From an uncultured Blautia sp. (GTDB taxonomy: Bacteria; Bacillota; Clostridia; Lachnospirales; Lachnospiraceae): a stretch of 10,929 bases of DNA. The translations under genes were made by a program, and so were the position numbers. Under the pieces are notes generated by a model. The model did no database searches. It was not told the origin of the DNA and saw nothing but the letters and a program-made list of their open reading frames with translations. Where the stretch lies: assembly GCA_900541345.1 (NCBI GenBank), contig UQJE01000079.1, positions 1 through 10,929 of the forward strand, read 5' to 3'. This document shows, one piece after another, positions 1-6,459 of the stretch; positions within the stretch are counted from its first letter, which is position 1; each line of letters starts with the position of its first letter.

Positions 1-1598
1 TTTCCTGACGGCCATGTTACTTTCTGCCAGCCCTTTTTCTCTGAAACACGTCCCGGTGTACTTCCAAAGTAAAAATACTTTGATCCTCCTGAAGTCGGAC
101 ACTGTTTCCACATATTCTTCCAGCCTACCTGTTTTCCGTTCTTTGTAAAATAGTAACGGCAATTTCCGTAGCGCACCAGCCTGTCTTTTACAATACGTCC
201 CTGGGAATCAGAACCATACCATGCACCGTCTACACATTTTGTTCTTCTGTTCTTTAAAATATAGCCATTGTGATCCAGAAGATATTTATGGGAATTGCTC
301 TTTGGATTTACGGTAATTGCAATATTTCCTTTATGGATAATAGCTTTTCCTTTATCTTTTCCCTTGTTGCTTCTGTTAAAGTAAATCCATTTTTCCCCTT
401 TGCTGTTTGTACCCATGCAGCGCCAGCCGCCCATAAACATCTGTCCCGGAATTTCACTCTCCGGATCAAAGAAATATTTGGATCCGTTTATACCGATAAA
501 TCCTGTTCTCGGTGTTCCATCGTCTGCTAACGCATAATATGCACCGTTAATTTCCATATAACCAGGATCTTTATATTTATCATTTAACTCTTTTATGCTG
601 ACATTTGCGCCATCTGCACCGTAAAAACGAAACTTATTATTCTGGTAGAGCCAGTAGTTCTTCTTCTGAACACCAATATTAGAAGTAACCGGGGTTTTGG
701 AAACTCCTGTATACTCTTTATAAAGCTCTGCTGTGCTTTCCTCAGTAAAATAGAACTCACTCGCTTTTGAAAATCCCGGTGTTCCTGTCTTCACTGTTTT
801 TTTACCAGTTACCATCACACCGTTTTCATCAAAGAAATAATATCCTGTATTTTCTCCCTTTACTGATTTTGTAGTAACACGAATCAAACCATCTGCCGCT
901 TTATAAAACTCTCTTCCCTCTGCTGCCTCTGCTGTACTTGTTCCGTCTGCGCCCATTCCAACACCGGCACCAGCCAACGGCTGCTGCACAGTTTCACTCT
1001 GCACGGTCTCTTCTGTTGGAACTTCTTCCATTGGAAGTACATCTGAAAGCATCTCTCCCTCTGTTATTGCTTCATCTGTCAGCTGGGCAGCAACTGGTTT
1101 CTCTTCCGGAGAACTCATCTTTTTCACAAGCTTCCAACCCTGAGGAACTTTCACCCAGTATTCCGGTCCTACTGTAACAGAAGCTGCAGCTTCTCCTACA
1201 GGTACATCCGCTGTATTTCCGATTTCCGGTACATCTGCTGAACCCTCTCCTGACGAGAGAAGGTCATCCTGCGGCACCGAGGAATCTGTCTCGGGTGTCA
1301 CAGTCACTTCCGGTGTCACAGTCACTTCCGGTGTCACGGTTGCTTCCGGAGTTACTGTTGCTTCCGGTGTCACAGTGGTTTCCGGAATCTCCAGATTGTC
1401 GCCCTGATTTTCTTCCGAAATTTCCGGTGTTTCCGGTTCTTCCGGAAGTTCTTCTTCCGACTCAAACGGTTCTGCAACTACAGCATCTCCCACCACACCG
1501 TCTGAAACGCCGTCACTTAATGCCGACGCCCCTGTCTGCACTACCATAGACATACACATGGTAAAACTTAAAACGGCTGCTACCACTTTTTTCTTCAT
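1..1598 (-). CDS. Secreted protein with cell-wall-binding-like repeats (C-terminus cut by window edge)
   Basis: The reading frame is open from an ATG to the left edge, giving 532 residues with no stop. GGAGGAG lies 5 to 6 bases before the ATG and fixes the start. Residues 1-26 form a signal peptide (KKK, hydrophobic core, cleavage after GASA). Residues about 27-225 are an acidic, Pro/Thr/Glu-rich linker with five TVTPE-type hexapeptides. From about residue 230 there are irregular aromatic/Gly repeats such as GYYFFDENGVMVTGK (252-266), GSKYFFDPE (372-380), HKYLLDHNGYI (437-447) and CRYYFTKNGKQVGW (480-493), which resemble choline- or glucan-binding (CW_binding) repeats. Such repeats in other proteins bind teichoic-acid choline or polysaccharide; the ligand here is unknown. 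No catalytic domain is visible, though one could lie beyond the edge. The gene starts 36 bp after the HPr stop, so co-transcription is likely. Family assignment comes from the repeat pattern by eye. Confidence 0.88.
   Translation of the reverse strand, partial: MKKKVVAAVLSFTMCMSMVVQTGASALSDGVSDGVVGDAVVAEPFESEEELPEEPETPEISEENQGDNLEIPETTVTPEATVTPEATVTPEVTVTPEVTVTPETDSSVPQDDLLSSGEGSADVPEIGNTADVPVGEAAASVTVGPEYWVKVPQGWKLVKKMSSPEEKPVAAQLTDEAITEGEMLSDVLPMEEVPTEETVQSETVQQPLAGAGVGMGADGTSTAEAAEGREFYKAADGLIRVTTKSVKGENTGYYFFDENGVMVTGKKTVKTGTPGFSKASEFYFTEESTAELYKEYTGVSKTPVTSNIGVQKKNYWLYQNNKFRFYGADGANVSIKELNDKYKDPGYMEINGAYYALADDGTPRTGFIGINGSKYFFDPESEIPGQMFMGGWRCMGTNSKGEKWIYFNRSNKGKDKGKAIIHKGNIAITVNPKSNSHKYLLDHNGYILKNRRTKCVDGAWYGSDSQGRIVKDRLVRYGNCRYYFTKNGKQVGWKNMWKQCPTSGGSKYFYFGSTPGRVSEKKGWQKVTWPSG
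1287..1376 (-). repeat. Five tandem 18-bp units encoding TVTPE(A/V/T)
   Basis: Residues 75-104 of the secreted protein read as five consecutive hexapeptides: TVTPEA twice, TVTPEV twice and TVTPET. The DNA units are 18 bp and nearly identical, with the two TVTPEV units the closest. This is a typical extended spacer between a signal peptide and a binding domain. It could vary in copy number by slippage without breaking the frame. Confidence 0.93.
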
Positions 1599-1634
1599 AT
1601 GTGCTCCTCCTTTTATAATAAATACATATTTCTC

Positions 1635-1898
1635 TTACTCTCCAAGTCCGCTTTCAATGGCAGATACAAGCGCCTGAAGCGCAGTCTCCTCATCTGCCCC
1701 CTCACAGACAAGCTCAATCTCATCTCCACACTTTACACAGGCCCCCAGAACACTGAGAACACTTTTGGCATTGGCCGTTCCGCCGTCAAAAGTAAAGGTG
1801 ATCAAAGATTTATATTTCATTGCTTCTTTACAAAGAATCCCTGCTGGCCGCAAGTGAAGCCCAGTAGGATTTTTCACTGTCACTTTCTGGCTTGTCAT
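1635..1898 (-). CDS. ptsH: HPr-family phosphocarrier protein
   Basis: The 87-residue product is the usual length for HPr, the small cytoplasmic protein that carries phosphate from PEP via enzyme I to PTS EIIA proteins and, in Firmicutes, is also phosphorylated on Ser by HPr kinase for catabolite control. The motif GLHLRPAG puts the active-site His exactly at residue 15 and the Arg at 17, and NAKSVLSVLG puts Ser at residue 46, so both phosphorylation sites are kept. It is therefore not Crh, which lacks His15. Differences from textbook HPr are Leu16 in place of Ala, Gly20 in place of Thr, and a Cys54-x2-Cys57 pair. GGGGAG precedes the ATG. It starts 19 bp after the cdaR stop, implying one operon. 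No enzyme I gene is adjacent, so it may be the general HPr or a paralogue with a regulatory role. Confidence 0.92.
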   Translation of the reverse strand: MTSQKVTVKNPTGLHLRPAGILCKEAMKYKSLITFTFDGGTANAKSVLSVLGACVKCGDEIELVCEGADEETALQALVSAIESGLGE

Positions 1899-1917
1899 TT
1901 TTTTCTCCCCTTAGTTA

Positions 1918-3213
1918 TTATTTTTCTTCTGCAATTGTAGAAACTTTGGAAACCTTTATTTCTGTCTTTACATCCTCTATCAGTTCATAGCCTTTGGGAA
2001 GAGTAATTTTAACAGGAACTTCATAGCTTCCTTCTTCTTTATCAGATAAGTCGATGGACGCTTTAATGTCATCATTGCTCAATGCCTCTATATTTCCGTC
2101 CACTGCCTTAACTCGCACTTCCATCTTATCTATTTCAAAAGATACCTGAAGATTGTCCGCCTTGTTTTTAAACCGAACGCTATCCTTTGTCGCCGGAATG
2201 GTAAAGATTTTGCCCCCTTCCGGAAGAACTCTGATATTGACCCAGACTTCTTCACTGGAGCCGCTTGTGAGCTTCAGCCCTTCTGAGAGAAGCTCCGAAA
2301 TATTGACCTTCTCTTCCACATCATTTTTTGCTCCGCTGATGTCCACACTTTTCTCATCTTGTACCCATATTGTATTTCCCATGACTTTCAGTTCATCCAG
2401 AGCTTCCTCACTTCCTGCCACACTGACCGTCTCTGGAACAGTCACTGCGCTGTCCACTACATAACCATCCGCCGGCTCGCCTTTATAATTCACATTAATC
2501 TTAACGCCGGCACGAACCTTCCACAGTTTCGTAGTTACAGTTGCCTTCGCATTATCCATTCCAATGTACTTCATGGAATCCTCTGAAAGCTGCTCCTGAT
2601 TTTTATCGATGATCGTAAGGTTTTCTGTATCTGTAGTATCCTCTGTAATTCCGTTTACATCTACATTTGCTATTACCTTATCTATTTTATTAATCATGGA
2701 CTTTGGTCCTGTAATTCTGACTTTCTCCGGACTTACAATCTGAGAACCGATTTCATAACCTTTTCCCGGCATTCCCTCTCCGCTGTTGACTGTCACCATA
2801 AACTCGGCTGTCGCTCTGTCCTCCAGACGGACACTCATGTTCTGAGGCTGTACAGAAATATTGTTCTGACTGATTCCCGGGCAGGTAACGCTTATGGGAA
2901 TCATAACCGGATTTGTCTCAAGACTTACTGCCTGCTGTGCATCTGCAACAGCCTGAATATTTTCCGCAGTTATCCGGCTTAGTGTTTTCCGCTCTGCCTT
3001 AATGGTAACGCGAACGGGCGTCTGCTCATCATCACGCATACACACCTTATCCGTATCTTCAATATACTGCTTGTTGATCAGCTCCACATTGGAAATAATA
3101 TACGTTTTGCTGATTACAGGATTATCTACATTGACTACGATAAGCCATACAAGAATCGCCACCGCAAGTGACATAATCTTTAAAGGAAAGTTATTTGGTC
3201 GTTTTGTCTTCAT
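1918..3213 (-). CDS. cdaR: YbbR-domain protein, regulator of diadenylate cyclase
   Basis: This 431-residue protein has a short basic N-terminus, one membrane segment at about residues 10-27 (FPLKIMSLAVAILVWLIVV) and a long extracytoplasmic part. That part holds about four YbbR-like repeats of 80-100 residues, roughly 35-130, 131-225, 226-330 and 335-425. The middle ones show the recurring pattern of a Gly-Tyr turn, then P-E-x-V-x-(I/V)-x-G-(P/S), as in SPEKVRITGP and VPETVSVAG. CdaR proteins of Firmicutes sit beside CdaA in the membrane and modulate its c-di-AMP synthesis. The gene begins inside the last 23 bp of cdaA, with GGGAG 8 bases before its ATG, which suggests translational coupling. 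Length and architecture match the family, and the position directly after cdaA is decisive. Confidence 0.95.
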   Translation of the reverse strand: MKTKRPNNFPLKIMSLAVAILVWLIVVNVDNPVISKTYIISNVELINKQYIEDTDKVCMRDDEQTPVRVTIKAERKTLSRITAENIQAVADAQQAVSLETNPVMIPISVTCPGISQNNISVQPQNMSVRLEDRATAEFMVTVNSGEGMPGKGYEIGSQIVSPEKVRITGPKSMINKIDKVIANVDVNGITEDTTDTENLTIIDKNQEQLSEDSMKYIGMDNAKATVTTKLWKVRAGVKINVNYKGEPADGYVVDSAVTVPETVSVAGSEEALDELKVMGNTIWVQDEKSVDISGAKNDVEEKVNISELLSEGLKLTSGSSEEVWVNIRVLPEGGKIFTIPATKDSVRFKNKADNLQVSFEIDKMEVRVKAVDGNIEALSNDDIKASIDLSDKEEGSYEVPVKITLPKGYELIEDVKTEIKVSKVSTIAEEK

Positions 3214-4078
3214 GCTTCACTCTCCCTTTCAGTAAATGGCGCAGCTTGCCATTTTCAACTACTGTTTTATTCTGTGCCTTTACAAGAGCGGAACGAAGAG
3301 CAGCACTGTTCGTACAGCGTGTCAGTCTGCCTCCCTGTGCAATGGAAACATTTCCTGTTTCTTCTGAAACAATAATTGTAAGAGAATCGCTGACTTCACT
3401 GATGCCCACACCGGCTCTGTGCCGTGTTCCAAGCTGTTTACTCAATTCCATGTTATCGGAAAGAGGAAGATAACAAGTTGCTGCCGCCACACGGTTTCCC
3501 CGTACAATTACCGCTCCGTCATGAAGCGGAGTATTATGTTCAAAAATATTAATAAGGAGCTGACTTGTAAGCACCGCATCAATATTAATTCCCGTTCTTT
3601 CATATTCAGAAAGACGATTTTCCTGTTCTATTACAATCAGTGCTCCTGTCTTCACTTCTCCCATGTCAAAGCAGGCTTTTACCAGCTCATTAATGGTCTT
3701 GTCCGTAAATCTTTCTTTTACTTCCTTTCCTGTGTCAAAGGGAATCAAGGTAGCCATGATCTTTTTCTGTCCCAGCTGCTCCAGCATTTTTCGAAGCTCC
3801 GGCTGGAAAATAACCATGACGCCAATAATCAATACGTTAGACAGCTTACTGATTATCCACAGGATTGTGTTCATTTTAAATATATAGGCAAGAAAAATGA
3901 AGGCAAGCACCACAAGAATTCCCTTTAACAAAGTATAGGCTCTTGTAAACTTAATCCATACCATAAACTGGTATACGAAAAAGGAAATCAGAAAAATTTC
4001 TATCACATCGATCACGCCTACACTGGGAAGAGATACTTTTGACAAAAATCCTGACAGTATGGATGAAATGCTTTCCAT
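3191..4078 (-). CDS. cdaA: Membrane diadenylate cyclase (c-di-AMP synthase)
   Basis: The enzyme joins two ATP molecules into cyclic di-AMP, the essential Firmicute second messenger for potassium/osmotic and cell-wall homeostasis. The 295-residue protein has three membrane helices near residues 22-41, 50-68 and 71-91, followed by a cytoplasmic DAC domain at about 100-265. The catalytic signature is intact: DGA at 187-189 within PLHDGAVIV, and RHRAG at 219-223 within LGTRHRAGVG. Length and topology match CdaA (DacA/YbbP) rather than DisA or CdaS. AAGGAG lies 6 bases before the ATG. A 53-bp gap separates it from the upstream membrane gene and holds no convincing terminator or promoter, so it probably belongs to the same transcript. 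Its 3' end overlaps cdaR. Confidence 0.97.
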   Translation of the reverse strand: MESISSILSGFLSKVSLPSVGVIDVIEIFLISFFVYQFMVWIKFTRAYTLLKGILVVLAFIFLAYIFKMNTILWIISKLSNVLIIGVMVIFQPELRKMLEQLGQKKIMATLIPFDTGKEVKERFTDKTINELVKACFDMGEVKTGALIVIEQENRLSEYERTGINIDAVLTSQLLINIFEHNTPLHDGAVIVRGNRVAAATCYLPLSDNMELSKQLGTRHRAGVGISEVSDSLTIIVSEETGNVSIAQGGRLTRCTNSAALRSALVKAQNKTVVENGKLRHLLKGRVKHEDKTTK

Positions 4079-4131
4079 GGTGCTCTCCTTTCTATTGTCT
4101 CTTTTTTATTCTGAAGCAGCTGCTCCCCTTT

Positions 4132-5226
4132 TTATAAATCCTTCAGGGATTCTTCCAGCTTCTTCTCAAAATCTACTTCATCTGCTTTTTCTCCGGAAAC
4201 CGGTGCGGCAGATTTTGGAGCCGCCTTTTTTTTCCCGTCTTCCTGAAAAATAGGATTTGCATAGGATACTACGTCTTCCTCTGCTTTTTTCTCTTCTTTT
4301 ACAGGCTGCGCTGTGATTTTCTTGATACTTCTTTCAGAAGTTGTGACTGAAGCCTTTGGCACAGCCTTCACATAATAATAATATTCATCGTCTTCATACT
4401 CCAGACGTTCTGTACGTGTATACTCTCCTCCGAATACAAAAAATTCCAGAACGATCCCCACTACAACAGAAAGAAGTGTCTGTATGAGAAGAACCGGCAT
4501 GGATACGGTAACGCTCACAAAGAAGCTTCCGCCCAACATAATCAGAATATATGCCACTCCTCCTGTAACAATTGCGATTCTCCATGCAAAATCAAAGGAG
4601 CGTGTACGAATCAGATTTACAATTAAAATAACTGCAACAAAAGCAACAAGTGTAATCCACATTGCCCAGTTCTGCATCAGTCCGTCTGAAAGAATTTTCA
4701 GCTTATCAAGCATTTCTACTTCCGGATTTGCAAGAAGCTGTGACTGGCTTCGAATAAGACGGATCACATAATAAAGAATCACACCGCTTCCTGCCGGAAA
4801 AGCAGAAAAAGCATTTCCAAGAAGCCCGCTTCCAATTGGAAGAAGTGCCGGCATTCCGAATCCGAATGAAAGAGGCGTACACACAAGCACGATATTCTGC
4901 CCCGCACTGAACCTCAGGAAAAGAACGGCAATAAATAAAATAATAATCAGCATAAATGCCGCTGTTTCCATCCCCAGAGCATAGGAATGTCCCACCATAA
5001 GCAAAAAGCCTACAAAAACAGTCACTCCAGGCGGCAGTATGGAACAGATAAGCGCCAGAATCAGTACGATAAACACATTGTTCAGCTGACTCATATATCC
5101 CATGTTTGCATTGATCCAGATAAAATACACAAGAGCAACTGCAAATTTAATAACCGGCAGAAGATAGATTTCGTACTGCCCGTAAAGGTTCTTGATTTTC
5201 TGTTTTAATTCCAGTAATGCTGTCAT
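4132..5226 (-). CDS. Uncharacterised polytopic membrane protein with acidic/Tyr-rich cytoplasmic tail
   Basis: I do not recognise a characterised family. The 364-residue protein has about eight hydrophobic segments, roughly 20-38, 48-64, 66-80, 86-104, 108-128, 187-205, 213-232 and 236-262, with a Gly/Pro-rich stretch at 121-147 (GFGMPALLPIGSG and following) that may be a re-entrant or short helix. Residues 268-364 form a hydrophilic tail. It opens with the unusual EDDEYYYYVKAVPK (277-290) and continues as a Lys/Glu/Ala-rich, probably disordered region ending in an amphipathic acidic segment (FEKKLEESLKDL). GGGAGG sits 9 bases before the ATG. The ATG overlaps the TGA of the preceding gene (ATGA), so the pair is probably translationally coupled. 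Its position just before cdaA suggests an envelope role, but no transporter or enzyme motif is visible. Confidence 0.86.
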   Translation of the reverse strand: MTALLELKQKIKNLYGQYEIYLLPVIKFAVALVYFIWINANMGYMSQLNNVFIVLILALICSILPPGVTVFVGFLLMVGHSYALGMETAAFMLIIILFIAVLFLRFSAGQNIVLVCTPLSFGFGMPALLPIGSGLLGNAFSAFPAGSGVILYYVIRLIRSQSQLLANPEVEMLDKLKILSDGLMQNWAMWITLVAFVAVILIVNLIRTRSFDFAWRIAIVTGGVAYILIMLGGSFFVSVTVSMPVLLIQTLLSVVVGIVLEFFVFGGEYTRTERLEYEDDEYYYYVKAVPKASVTTSERSIKKITAQPVKEEKKAEEDVVSYANPIFQEDGKKKAAPKSAAPVSGEKADEVDFEKKLEESLKDL

Positions 5227-5657
5227 TTTCTGTAACCTCCCGCTTTTGTGCGTCCTGCTGTTTTCTTTTCTTCCCGGTCGTACATTTTCTCAAGCTTCGT
5301 GAGTCCTATATAATAGTTTTTCACACTTTTCTTTGCACGATGATACCGGACGGAATACTGAACATATGTGAGAAAAGAATAAAAAATAAGAAGCGCCACA
5401 TAGCCCAGAATCACATAAATACCAAGATTTACCAGGTTCATTTTATGGATGTTGTTCATGAGATATTCTGCAAAATATGCTGCAAGTCCTGCCAGAATCA
5501 ATCCATATCCGATTGTCACAAGAAAGAAATTCTTAATAAGAGCCAGACCGATATAATCGCTTCTGTAATATCTGCTCACAGGAAGATATTTCTTACCTTC
5601 TCCCTCCTCGTACATGGCAAGTTCTGTCATTATCTTTACTTTTTCTTCATTTAACAT
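5223..5657 (-). CDS. Small uncharacterised two-helix membrane protein
   Basis: A 144-residue protein of unknown family. It has a charged N-terminus (about 1-40), two membrane helices at about 43-65 and 76-97 separated by a short loop, and a basic C-terminal tail (about 103-144) rich in Lys/Arg and Tyr. Both ends are therefore predicted to face the cytoplasm. An in-frame TTG lies two codons upstream, but it is only 1 base from the AAGGAG ribosome binding site, whereas the chosen ATG is 7 bases away, so ATG is preferred. It is the first gene of the likely cdaA transcription unit, about 30 bases after a predicted promoter, and its stop overlaps the next start by 4 bp. The coupling suggests that the two membrane proteins act together. 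No enzymatic motif is seen. Confidence 0.82.
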   Translation of the reverse strand: MLNEEKVKIMTELAMYEEGEGKKYLPVSRYYRSDYIGLALIKNFFLVTIGYGLILAGLAAYFAEYLMNNIHKMNLVNLGIYVILGYVALLIFYSFLTYVQYSVRYHRAKKSVKNYYIGLTKLEKMYDREEKKTAGRTKAGGYRK

Positions 5658-5664
5658 AGACAAA

Positions 5665-5670
5665 CTCCTT
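5665..5670 (-). promoter_or_regulatory. Ribosome binding site AAGGAG that decides the start of the 144-aa gene
   Basis: AAGGAG on the minus strand is 7 bases before an ATG at 5657 but only 1 base before an upstream in-frame TTG at 5663. Normal spacing favours the ATG and a 144-residue rather than 146-residue product. Confidence 0.8.
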
Positions 5671-5690
5671 ATATTTAACCATATAGATTA

Positions 5691-5719
5691 ATTGTAACAT
5701 ATATCCCTACCTATGAAAA
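5691..5719 (-). promoter_or_regulatory. Predicted sigma-A promoter for the membrane-protein/cdaA transcription unit
   Basis: On the minus strand TTTTCA (5719-5714) is followed by 17 bases and then TACAAT (5696-5691), with TG one base before the -10 box (extended -10, TGTTACAAT). The -10 matches consensus at 5 of 6 positions and the -35 at 4 of 6. The start of transcription would fall about 15 bases before the AAGGAG site, giving a short leader. The region is AT-rich and lies in the only sizeable gap upstream of this gene set. This is a sequence-based prediction. Confidence 0.68.
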
Positions 5720-5739
5720 GTATTTTTCCCAACCTTTTC

Positions 5740-5770
5740 GGGAAATCCTTAACATTCTTAAGGATTTCCC
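5740..5770. repeat. Perfect 13-bp inverted repeat overlapping the end of comFC
   Basis: The arms GGGAAATCCTTAA and TTAAGGATTTCCC are perfectly complementary around a 5-base loop. On the minus strand the first arm encodes the last residues (Gly-Asn-Pro) and stop codon of comFC. It could fold into a stable hairpin at the end of the recD2-comFC mRNA, but it is followed by GAAAAGG on that strand and by ATACAC on the other, so no U-tract exists on either side. It may be an atypical terminator or a 3'-end protecting hairpin, and it separates comFC from the promoter of the next unit. Confidence 0.85.
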
Positions 5771-6459
5771 ATACACAGTGTAAGAAAGTATACCTTTTTT
5801 GCCCCGCCAGCCATAAGGCAGGCAGAAATCTCATCCATTGTGCTTCCTGTTGTATAGACGTCATCAATAATAAGCAGAGTAAGATCTTTTACATTTTTCC
5901 GGATAATAAATGCATTTTTCAGATTATTTCTTCTCTCCTGCGCATTCAGCTTTTTCTGTGATTTTGTATTTCGACACTTCTTTACAATCTCCCCGTCACA
6001 GGGAATCCCTGTGAGAAGTGAAAGCTGTTCTGCAATATATGCCGACTGATTAAAACCGCGCCTCCGCTCTTTTTTTCTGTGAAGAGGAACCGGTATAAGC
6101 CTGTCCGGTTTCCATCTTATAATATTTTTCTCCCCAAAAAGAAGCATCGCTTCTGCATAAAATTTCCCATATTCTCTGCAACCGTAATACTTATATTTTT
6201 CAATCGAAAGCTTCCACATATCATCATAGGGAAAAATTCCTTTTCCCTGCGTGAAATTTCTCTTTCTTTTTCCACAATCTCTGCAGTATTCTGCTTCCTT
6301 ATCCACCTGCCTGCCGCATTTCATACACCTTGCCCCGGAAACAGGACGGATTTTTTTCTCGCACTCCGGACAGAGCAGACGCTTCTGTTCCCTCAAAATT
6401 TCATGACAGAGGGGACAACATCTCGGATATAAAAGATTCAAAAAATTTTCAGCTCTCAA
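5758..6459 (-). CDS. comFC: ComF-family phosphoribosyltransferase-like protein
   Basis: The 233-residue protein has the ComFC/GntX layout. There are two N-terminal zinc-binding pairs (Cys15-x2-Cys18 with Cys30-x2-Cys33, then Cys45-x2-Cys48 with Cys59-x2-Cys62) and a C-terminal phosphoribosyltransferase fold whose PRPP loop is clear at 197-208 (IIDDVYTTGSTM). IPVPLHRKKERRRGFNQS (122-139) is the other family hallmark. In naturally competent bacteria ComFC helps imported single-stranded DNA, together with the ComFA helicase; no comFA is adjacent here, and many non-competent Clostridia also carry this gene. The start is TTG: it overlaps the recD2 stop as TTGA, AAAGGA lies about 5 bases before it, and the next Met (residue 46) would remove the first zinc site. 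Length is typical for the family. Confidence 0.93.
   Translation of the reverse strand: MRAENFLNLLYPRCCPLCHEILREQKRLLCPECEKKIRPVSGARCMKCGRQVDKEAEYCRDCGKRKRNFTQGKGIFPYDDMWKLSIEKYKYYGCREYGKFYAEAMLLFGEKNIIRWKPDRLIPVPLHRKKERRRGFNQSAYIAEQLSLLTGIPCDGEIVKKCRNTKSQKKLNAQERRNNLKNAFIIRKNVKDLTLLIIDDVYTTGSTMDEISACLMAGGAKKVYFLTLCMGNP

Noticed and set aside
1287..1376. CRISPR-like array
   Set aside because: The units are contiguous 18-bp coding repeats without spacers, within an open reading frame.
1599..1634. AT-rich stretch (TATTTATTATAAAAGG) as a promoter for the secreted protein
   Set aside because: A TATTAT -10 here would put the transcription start inside the ribosome binding site. No good -35 is placed for a workable alternative.
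3419..3928. 169-codon plus-strand open frame opposite cdaA
   Set aside because: It is antisense to the conserved DAC domain and membrane helices, and its product has no recognisable domain.
4115..4124. AGCAGCTGCT palindrome between the 364-aa membrane gene and cdaA as a terminator
   Set aside because: It is short, has no proper loop and is followed on the transcribed strand by TCAGAATAAAAAAG, not a U-tract.
5217..5654. 145-codon plus-strand open frame opposite the small membrane gene
   Set aside because: The minus-strand frame has a promoter, good ribosome binding site and 4-bp coupling to the next gene; the plus-strand frame has none of these.
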